Part shown: piece by piece, positions 56,679 to 64,000 of the stretch | Layout of the letters: each line of letters begins with the position of its first letter | Numbering within the stretch: the stretch's first letter is position 1 | NCBI GenBank assembly: GCA_029961685.1 | Contig: JARWKL010000008.1 | Span: 34,659,619-34,723,618, forward strand | Direction: 5' to 3' | Source: Aristolochia californica | Taxonomy: Eukaryota > Streptophyta > Magnoliopsida > Piperales > Aristolochiaceae | DNA: 64,000 nucleotides | Notes under the pieces: generated by a model | Database searches by the model: none | Told to the model about the DNA's origin: nothing | The model's input: the letters and a program-made list of their open reading frames with translations, nothing else | Position numbers and translations under genes: made by a program

Positions 56679-56989
56679 TGTTGAAGTGCATATATGAAAG
56701 AGTTTTATATGACTCTCACAATAATATGGTGGAGTCTTACAAGAGTCTCATTGGAGGAGGTCTCACAAAAGGGTCTCAGTTAAGGTGTTTTAGTTATGTT
56801 ACTCTTCTATTTATATTCAATTATTCAATTGTTCTAGGACGTATCTTTTAGTGTTTAACTTTGGGTGCAACTAGGACAATGATACTTTAATTGTAATCAG
56901 ATTCTAGTTTCCTCCATTATAAATAGAGGCCCATTGTACCCAAATTCTAACAAGTTAGTGAAGTATTTCTCTTTTTCAAAAATTCAACA
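56679..56989 (+). repeat. Cop-D 5' LTR
   Basis: This 311-bp LTR has TATA box TATAAATAG at 56918-56926. It contains short repeats around GAGTCTTACAAGAGTCTCA. Confidence 0.9.
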
Positions 56990-58826
56990 TAGTATCAGAG
57001 ATGATTCAATCAGTTGACATGGTCAATCCATAAAGATAATGTGATCCTTTTCCGATCTACCATCTCTAGTAGTATTGGTTCATATTCTATTTTTTTTTCT
57101 ATCTTTCTTGTCCTAGTACTTGTTGTATTATAGGCATTCATACCTCTATAATAACTTTTAATATTTAAAATTATATATTTATGGAAACATATTTGAGTCT
57201 AATTTCTAACGCAATAAGAATTTTAGCAATCAAAATTTTGTACAAAGATAAATTGATATTTGAAGCAGCAAAAGTCATACTGCAAGAAATATTCGAATAG
57301 TAGCAGAAAACATCAACTTTCAAAGCATTTTATTCCATAAAGAACGAGACTTTATATGGAGAATTATATGCAAATATATATCTATAAGTCTATTTACTTA
57401 CCTATTAAAACAATTCTCAATTTGAGTTTTCTAGAGGGATATTTCAATATCGGAAGAGTCAATGGTCATGCTTGCCCAAGAAGAAAGAGTGGTCAATTCG
57501 GTGAGATTATAGATTCCAAAATCTAATAGATTCATTCTCTAAAAAATATATATATATATATATTATAAATAAAAATTATACTTGAATGAAATTTATCAAA
57601 TTCTAGTTTCAGAAGGAGAAAATTTCATATCAATGTCTATACTTAAGGAGATATTCACATTGGAGTTTGCAACTATCTATCAAGCTAAAAAATGGAGAAA
57701 ATAAAGAGGTCATTACAGATTGAAGATCGAATATTTTTATGTCAAACTATGTATCAAATTAAATCTCTTTGAGTCTAGTTTCTTAAGAAACAAACAGTTT
57801 GTGATTCTAATTTATATTTTGGGAGATATTAATATAAGAAGAACTAAAGGTTAGTTATGTTGAAATTTTATTTTTTTCCCTATTTTCCCTCCTTGGATTG
57901 CGTGAATTGAGTTTCTATTTCTCATATAATTCTAATTTTTTAGCAAAATTTCTCTTCTAATTAGATAATTTTAGTCAGAAGTAATCACTTCATGATGTGC
58001 TCGTTCAATGTATGCAAAACTTTCTTGCTTCGATGTTGTTTTCAAATTTTACGTTTTTACTACTTGGTTATGTATCTTACGCATCGTCAACTTAGAAAAT
58101 AGTGGTCACCCAAAAAAATTTATACTTGGTCAAGTTTATTAAGTTTTGTCGTTATAGTCTTCTTTAGTTTTTCAACAAAAAAAAAGTTCATATTCTTGAT
58201 TCGTTTGGAAGTACAAGTATTGCATAATTGCCTCCTTCCGGTTAAAGTTGTTTTCCTCTAGTATTTCTTCAGTTTATCTTCTTATATTTTCATCACTTCA
58301 AAGCAATGCCTAGACCCACTACCTAAAAAGTATAAGAGTGTGATCAACACCCCAATGGATTCATCTTTTATTCTTCACCCAAGAGGTGATTTGTGTTTAA
58401 GCTACCCTCAAAAAGTGAGTAGTCTCATTGTTAAACCCTAAAGTTGGGTAATTTATTCACCTTTAAAATTGAGCGGAGTTTTTTTTAGACTATGACCATT
58501 TTAACTGGCGTATGGAGCTTTGTTGTATGGATAGGAGTGATTTTCTTCTCCCACATTGTGTTTTGTCCAAGTTGGATTTTTATGTCCTTTTTATCTCCTT
58601 TTTGAGGGGGATAAGTAGTAGAAGAAGTAAAAGAAAGATGTAATTTTTTCCCACATGATGTGGTAATTTTTATGTGACCAAAATATTCAAGAAATGGGGA
58701 GAACAAATGATGAAGATTTAACATCTATGAAAAATATTTAGCCAATGAAGATTGAAGACCAAGATCGGAGACCAAGAATCCTTTTCATTGCAAGCTGAAG
58801 TTATAAAATCCAGTTTGAGGGGGGAA
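56990..58826 (+). other. Cop-D internal region, non-coding
   Basis: Four diverged units start near 57249, 57437, 57648 and 57825, each with a GATATT..A..TGAAG-like core. A TA microsatellite lies at about 57547-57571. The 3' part (58080-58640) is shared with the fragment at 8750-9463. No frame shows a known domain. Confidence 0.75.
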
Positions 58827-59128
58827 TGTTGAAGAGCATAAATGGAAGAGTCCTACATGAATCTCACAAAGCCAGAATTAATAAGGTGGAGTCTTATAGG
58901 AGTCTCACAGGCGGAGGTCTCATAGAAGAGTCTCAAGTAAAGGTGTTTTAGTTATGTTAGTCTTTTATTTATGTTTAGTTGTTCAATTGCTCTAGGACTT
59001 ATCTTTTAGTGTTTAACTTTGGGTGTAACAAAGACAAGGGTAGTTTAATTGTAAGTAGATTCTAGTAGTTCATTGTACTCAAATTATAACAAGTTAGTGA
59101 AGTATTTCTCTTTTCTAAAAATTCAATA
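58827..59128 (+). repeat. Cop-D 3' LTR
   Basis: This 302-bp LTR starts TGTTGAAGAGCATAAATGG. The TATA box region seen in the 5' LTR is deleted (GATTCTAGTAGTTCATTG in place of the TATAAATAG block). Differences from the 5' LTR are many, so the insertion is old. Confidence 0.88.
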
Positions 59129-59161
59129 GAGATCATTGATTGAGTCCTCAATAGACCAATT

Positions 59162-60075
59162 ATGGCTCGAAATAGTCACTTGCCTTGTTTAGATTTTATG
59201 AAACCCAACTTTCTTAAAATAACCACATTTTCCCTCAAAGGGGTATCAAATTACCTTTCCTGGGCTCAATCGATCAAAATATTCCTTATTACAAAAGATC
59301 TTGTTGATCACCTTGTCAAATCTCCTCCACCACTTGATGAGGAGGATATAAACTATAAAAGGTGTCTTAAAGAAGATACATTAGTCATAAATTGGCTCAT
59401 TAAATGCATTGAAGAAAGTGTAGCCCATAATCTTGTGCACATTGACAGGGCCAAAATCATCTGGGATATATATGCTAAGATATATTCCAGCACTGATAGT
59501 CTTCTAAGGCTTTATGACAATTTTTCAAGCCATCACCAACAAACAAGAAGGCAATCTCAATGAAACTTTTTCCAAATTCTGAGGTTACTTGCAACATTGA
59601 CAGTTGGCTTAGCCGTATTCCTTTGATGTGGCTATTCAAGAAAAACAATGGTAAAAGTTGGTTGGAACAATTTGCTTAGCCAATATGAATCCATATTTAG
59701 ATGTGACAAAATCTCAAATCCTCAGTTCAACAACCAAACCTTCCTTTTGATGACATTTGTGTTTCCCATGTATAGAGTTCTAGTCAAAGAAGAGTTAAGG
59801 ACTCATCACACTCCCTTAGGGACTTCTTCCATGTTCTTTCAAGGTAGAGAGTCTCCTAATGCTTCAAGAGGCCAAGGAAGAGGTGGAAGAAGTCGTGGTA
59901 ATTACAACAAAGGCTGAAGTATGTCTGATTCCACACAATTCAGTTCTAACACCTATTGTGGCCTTTCTAATCATGAATGAGACAAGTGTTAGAAACTTCA
60001 TGGTCGACCTGAAAATATGAATCAAGTAATCAAGGGAGGTCGACTTTCTCAAAAAAAAAAAAAAAAAAAAAACTC
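59162..60075 (+). pseudogene. Cop-E gag (broken)
   Basis: The frame opens at ATG 59162 with a typical copia gag N-terminus (FLKITTFSLKGVSNYLSWAQ) and runs to 59563. Continuation in other frames includes the glycine- and arginine-rich stretch RGQGRGGRSRGNYNKG near 59870. A run of about 23 A at 60051-60073 interrupts the part before protease. No intact zinc knuckle is seen. Confidence 0.82.
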
Positions 60076-61560
60076 ACTAAAGAGGATTATGAAGTCTTCC
60101 AGAAGTAGAAAAACTTACTCATCACCTCACATAGCAACTCTTCAACCACCATGGCTACTACATATGTGCTATCTCCTTTTGTTTGTGACTTTTCTCCTTC
60201 CCAGATTATTAACTCAGGGGCTTCTGAACATCTTACTGGGAAGTTAAGTAACCTCTCTAAAGTCTCCCCTTGTCCTACTCCACGATTTGTCTCCGTTATT
60301 GATGGATCTCAAACACAAGTTCAAGGGATAGTTATTTCAAACTCTTCTTTTTTCCTTACCTCTATCTGAAATTCTTTATGTTCTTCAATTTCTCTTAAGT
60401 ATTATGTCCATTAGTAAACTCAAAAAAACTTGGATGCTTCATAACCTTTTATGATTCTCATTGTCTTTCAGGATTGCCAGACCATACAGGTAATTGATGG
60501 AGGCTATGAGAAAGGAGGATTTTACTACCTTGACATAAAGCTTCTCTCTGCATTTGTCACAAAGGAACCATAGGTGGTCCAATGGCCCCAGCGGCTAGGA
60601 CATTCGTCTTTATCGGTTTTAAAAACACTTATTCCGAGTTTACATTCCATAAAAAAATTTCCATGTGAGTTTTATCAGCTAAGCAAGCATCAAAGAAGTA
60701 TTTTTTTTGTCTCACTCAAATGACTCCAATGGTAGTCCTTTTTCATTAATTTCTTTTGACGTTTGGAGACATCTTAATATGTCAAATATCTCTCATTCAT
60801 GATATTTTATTATATTTATTGATGATTACTCTCATGTCACTTGGCTATTTTTTATGAAGGATCTCTTTCAAGTACCTAATAACTTCACCTCTTTCCATGC
60901 CATGGTAGATAGTGAATTCACAAAAAAAAGGTATTTCAATCCAATAATTCCAAAGAATACCTTTCTCACTCGTTTCTATTATTTTACAACCAAAAAGGTA
61001 TTACGCACCAAACCTCATGTGCCTGTACTACTCAATCAAATGGTGTCGCCAAATGAAAAAATAGGCACCTATTAGAAGTGGGTCCAACCCTTTTATTCCT
61101 ATGAATGTTCTCCAATTTTCTTCTTCTTATGCAGTTCTTACTACATGACATCTCATCAATAGGGTGTCTTATTATGTTTTTCAAAATGTGTCTCCCATCT
61201 CCTTACTTCTACCATAGAAAAGGTCCTTTCCACTTCCTCTCAAGACCTATTGTGCATTTGTTTTGTTCACAATACTCCAAGTCAAACCAATCTAGATGTC
61301 GAACCTTTAAGTATGTCTTCCTTGGATATGCTAAATATAAAAAATGGTATATTTGTTACCACCTAGGATTACATTATACCTTTATTTTTACTGAAGTCAC
61401 CTTTTTTTATGATCAATCATTCTATTTTGGACAAAACTCACCCTCTACAGGTTTAAATCCCTCTGAAGCACCAAGACACTTCTTCATCCTGATGCGAAAG
61501 ACACTTCTCCTCCCATGGCTCATCCATCACCTAGGCCAGTTGATAGTTCTAAGGTAAGTC
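60076..61560 (+). pseudogene. Cop-E protease and integrase (broken)
   Basis: The protease reads INSGASEHLTGKLSNLSKVSPC near 60205; the catalytic D is N. The integrase zinc finger and core are readable only in pieces (FYQLSKHQ-like near 60670, FIIFIDDYSHVTWLFF near 60805, TQSNGVAK near 61030). The C-terminal part (KYVFLGYAKYKKWYICYHLG, near 61307) is clearer. Several shifts and stops. Confidence 0.75.
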
Positions 61561-61739
61561 CTTCCAGTCCATTGATTCCTTCTCCTTATACTCCATCTCT
61601 CATTCCAGTGCACTTAGAAAAGAACCCTGCTCATGTGTCCCTACACCATCATCTACTTCCCATCCTATATTCAACTTTGTGTCTACTCACCTTTTGTCTC
61701 CAAGTTGTCAATCCTTCCTTGCAGCTCTTTCTACCATCA

Positions 61740-63630
61740 CTCTTCCCACAAATTGTCAATAAGTCTTACAACATCGAGAGTGGAAAGCAGCCATGGAGGA
61801 GAAAAATGGGAGCCATGCATTCCAACCACACTTGGGATCTCATGACATTACCATTTGGCAAGAAACCCATTGGATGCAAGTGGGTCTTAATGTTAAACAT
61901 AATGCGGATAGTAGTGTTTCTTGTCTCAAAGTCAGATTAATTGCCAAGGGCTACAATCAATCCAATGAGATTGATTATGAAGAGACCTTCTCTCCCATTG
62001 CTAAAATGAACTCAGTACATGTTCTCATCTCATTTACTACAAATTTTCAATGGGAACTTCACCAACTTGATATAAAAAAATATATTTTTTTTAAATGGAG
62101 ATCTCCAAGAAGAAGTTTACGTGGTACAACCACTTGGTTGTTGATCGAGCATTTACTCCCTTTCTTTATTTTGATGATAACAAAACTTAATTGAATTAAC
62201 ACTTGTAAATCTAGTCAATCTCTTGGAGAGATTGAATTGTAAATCTTGTATTTGAGCATACAAGTGGCCTAAAATAGAGCCAAAATCTCTTTTGTGTAAT
62301 TCAAACTAATAGAGCTAAATTAGTGGAATTTTCCAAGCACGGGTCTTACTTAGCATTGATAACAAAACATCAATAACAAAACATTTGGTGTCAATTTTGT
62401 GGTATGTGAATTTCTATACTTTTACTTTACATGTTTACATGATTTATAATTCCACAACTTAGTTTTTAAACTTGTAATTCCCAATTCACCCCCTTCTTGA
62501 GATGCCACTTGGACCAACACACTCTACATTGTGTATCACCGGCTAGAAACTTGGAACTCTCAAAGGAGAAGGGTATCTCTACAATTTACAAGGGAGTAAG
62601 TCTTACCTTTCATTGTAATTTTTAATTTGTTATAGGTTCATCTAGAACCTTGTTAAATATAGATAGCAAGGGTTTGTTAGAGCTAGGATCTAGCTAATCT
62701 ATTGGGGAGATTAAATTGTAAATCATGTACTCTTAGCACACGTATGGCTTAAGAGAGTCAGAATCTCTTTTTTGTTGTCCCAACTAATAGAGCTATCATT
62801 AGTAAAATTTCCCAACCATGGGTTCTTAGGCGATGAATACCAATAATAGAAAATAAATAATAAAGCATTTTGTGTTAAATTTATGCATATTTAATTTTCA
62901 TATTTACTTGATTTTATTCTTCAAATCCTTAAGTTTTTAAACTTGTAATTCTTAACTCACCCCTTTTATGAGAAGCCACCTGGGCCAACATTGATTTTGT
63001 GGTTGAGAAGGAGAAAGTATGCAAACTTCATAAATCCATATATGACTTAAAAAAATCTCCTCGGACATAGTTTGACATGTTTAGAAAGGTAATTCTTGGT
63101 TTGACACTGACCAGTATGTATTTTTCAAACACACTAGCACTAGCACAATACTCTTGGTTGTTTATGTGGATGATATTATTTTTACCGGTAGTGATAAAAG
63201 TGGAATATAAAAAATAAAGAAAGAACTAAACAAGACATTCCAAACCAAAGATTTGGGTTTACTCAAATACTCTCCATGGCATAAAGGTTTTGCAATCAAA
63301 ATAGGACAGTCTTGTCACAAAGAAAATATGTGCTGGATTTGTTGGAGGAAATAGGTATGATGGGTTGTAAACCTCTCAATTCACCAATGGATCCAAATGT
63401 CAAATTACACACAAATGAAGGAGATGAGGTAAATATAGGAAGATTTCAAAGATTCATTGGGAAACTAATCTATCTTACTATAACCCGACCTGACATTTCT
63501 TTTACATTAAGCATTGTTAGTCATTTCATGCATAATCCTCAAATATCCCACTGGTAGGCCTTAGAAAATTCTTAGATAATTAAAAAGGAGTCCTGGACAA
63601 GGACTATTATAAAAAAACTATGGACACATC
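61740..63630 (+). pseudogene. Cop-E RT and RNase H, split by an insertion
   Basis: RT starts near 61790 (IGCKWVLMLN, AKGYNQSNEIDYEETFSPIAKMNSVHVLISF, HQLDIK) and is broken at 62138. It resumes at 62991 (DFVVEKEKVCKLHKSIYDLKKSP) and retains VVYVDDIIFTGSD near 63155-63190. RNase H is readable from 63312 (SQRKYVLDLLEEIGMMGCKP) to about 63625 (GQGLLYKK). Stops and shifts throughout. Confidence 0.82.
62139..62990 (-). mobile_element. 852-bp insertion with two related direct repeats
   Basis: It begins TGTTGATCGAGC and ends GGGCCAACA and splits Cop-E RT between the LYxxPP(L)G and DFVVEKEK codons. Flanks TTGGT (62134-62138) and TTGAT (62991-62995) fit a 5-bp duplication with one change. Blocks at about 62200-62519 and 62685-62990 are diverged direct repeats. 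Each has a TGTAAAT..TGTA motif, an AACTAATAGAGCTA motif and an AACTTGTAATTC...CACCCC...CCAACA end. This looks like a small LTR element (TRIM-like), minus orientation by its TGTTGG start, but the LTR limits are unclear. Confidence 0.6.
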
Positions 63631-64000
63631 TGTAAAACAGAGTAAGCTCAACCCAAGTACGTCTAAACAACAATCAAGAAGAAAGTCAACATTGATCTTT
63701 ATTGAAATACAAACTGATTTCGTCCCACCACACGCTCTTAGAAGAGCTTCAATGGCTTCTGGCCTTACAGAAGAAGAAACTAAAAATAAAATGAACAAGG
63801 AAGATGTATGATTCTGAATTTCGATTGTTGCTGAAGAACACCTCTATTTATAGGTGTTTTGCAGCACTCAATCGAGGAAGACAGCTACGGAAATGATGGT
63901 AGGAAGCTTCCTTTCTCTTCCGGCACCGATGGAGGCCTCTGTCCACTGTGACGGTCAGTACAGAGTGTGCCTCTACTTTTCGATGCGTCCATTAAGTCCC
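63631..64000 (-). mobile_element. LTR-like promoter/terminator segment, cut by the window end
   Basis: It replaces Cop-E RNase H abruptly at TGTAAAACAG, which on the minus strand is a ...TTTTACA LTR end. The minus strand has a TATA box (TATAAATAG, 63844-63852) and about 145 bases downstream AATAAA (63698-63703), the usual order of promoter and poly(A) signal in an LTR or a pararetroviral promoter. No primer site or coding region is seen within the window. An LTR is the simpler reading. Confidence 0.5.

Larger units (their letters stand above)
56679..59128 (+). mobile_element. Cop-D, complete 2.45-kb non-autonomous LTR retrotransposon
   Basis: LTRs 56679-56989 (TGTTGAAGTGCATATATG to AAAATTCAACA) and 58827-59128 (ending CAATA). 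Perfect target duplication GAGAT at 56674-56678 and 59129-59133. Primer-binding site TAGTATCAGAG at 56990; polypurine tract TTTGAGGGGGGAA before 58827. The 1837-bp internal region has no gag or pol. It shares leader organisation with Cop-C, including repeats about 200 bp apart. Confidence 0.93.
59129..63630 (+). mobile_element. Cop-E, Ty1/copia coding region without identified LTRs
   Basis: A copia gag-pol order (gag, protease, integrase, RT, RNase H) is recognisable but strongly decayed. It carries Cop-D at its left edge, an 852-bp insertion in RT, and is cut at 63630 by another LTR. It is related to Cop-A (same SGASEHLTG protease and GCKPxxxPMDxNxKL RNase H region) but clearly a different family. 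Confidence 0.8.

Noticed and set aside
55633..63630. Cop-E as the coding body of the Cop-C element whose LTR is at 55200
   Set aside because: The same insertion site in the left arm holds a 2.7-kb pol-less Cop-C with both target duplicates, so the joint at 56124 is better explained as a rearrangement breakpoint.
63631..64000. Integrated plant pararetrovirus
   Set aside because: Promoter and poly(A) spacing would fit, but no viral coding sequence or primer site is within the window; an LTR explains it equally well.

Overview
This window is plant nuclear heterochromatin made almost entirely of nested and broken LTR retrotransposons. No ordinary host gene, rRNA, tRNA, CRISPR array or bacterial-type operon is visible. 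The evidence for a flowering-plant genome is: Ty1/copia and Ty3/gypsy polyproteins of plant type, primer-binding sites matching plant initiator tRNA-Met (TGGTATCARAGC), TGTTG...CAACA LTR ends, TATAAATA promoters in LTRs, and low GC. I cannot name the species. Family labels used here (Gyp-1, Gyp-2, Cop-A to Cop-E, Tork-1/2) are local to this annotation. Percent divergences are by eye.

Layout. 1-8.3 kb: a GC-rich tandem repeat, a Cop-B fragment, a Tork LTR piece, a Gyp-2 LTR, a minus-strand Gyp-1 copy cut at both ends, and a TRIM with 82-bp LTRs. 8.4-15 kb: minus-strand non-autonomous Cop-B carrying an intact 2.7-kb Cop-C insertion with a perfect TSD. 15-23.2 kb: minus-strand Cop-A, a Gyp-2 fragment, and a second partial copy of the Cop-C/Cop-B/Cop-A block. 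23.2-26.5 kb: LTR and leader fragments. 26.5-30.9 kb: Tork-1. 32.5-42.7 kb: Tork-2, split by a complete Gyp-1 at 34267-39603 (TSD TAGGC). 42.9-56.1 kb: a clean nested stack on the plus strand, Gyp-2 inside the 5' LTR of Cop-A, Cop-A inside the LTR of Cop-B, and Cop-C inside the Cop-B leader. 56.7-59.1 kb: a 2.45-kb non-autonomous Cop-D with perfect TSD. 59.1-63.6 kb: a degraded gag-pol (Cop-E) carrying an 852-bp insertion. 63.6 kb to the end: part of another LTR.

The main large-scale structure is an inverted duplication of about 8 kb. Positions 13316-21359 are the reverse complement of 48118-56124 at roughly 1-2% difference, whereas the two LTRs of the Cop-A inside it differ by about 8%. The duplication is therefore much younger than the insertions it carries. 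A further direct partial copy lies at 21374-23235, joined through a 17-bp piece that matches sequence just beyond the right arm's breakpoint.

The most interesting biology is in the two gypsy families. The gag frame starts inside the 5' LTR and reads through the primer-binding site, and the pol frame ends inside the 3' LTR. Both LTR-encoded ends (RRVTRSM and DVxDSIAxRV) are conserved between the two families. Every polyprotein here is interrupted, so none of the elements is autonomous as it stands. Several non-autonomous copia elements (Cop-B, Cop-C, Cop-D) keep LTRs and priming signals but lack pol, so they must have been moved by an autonomous partner. I found no unknown non-transposon system.
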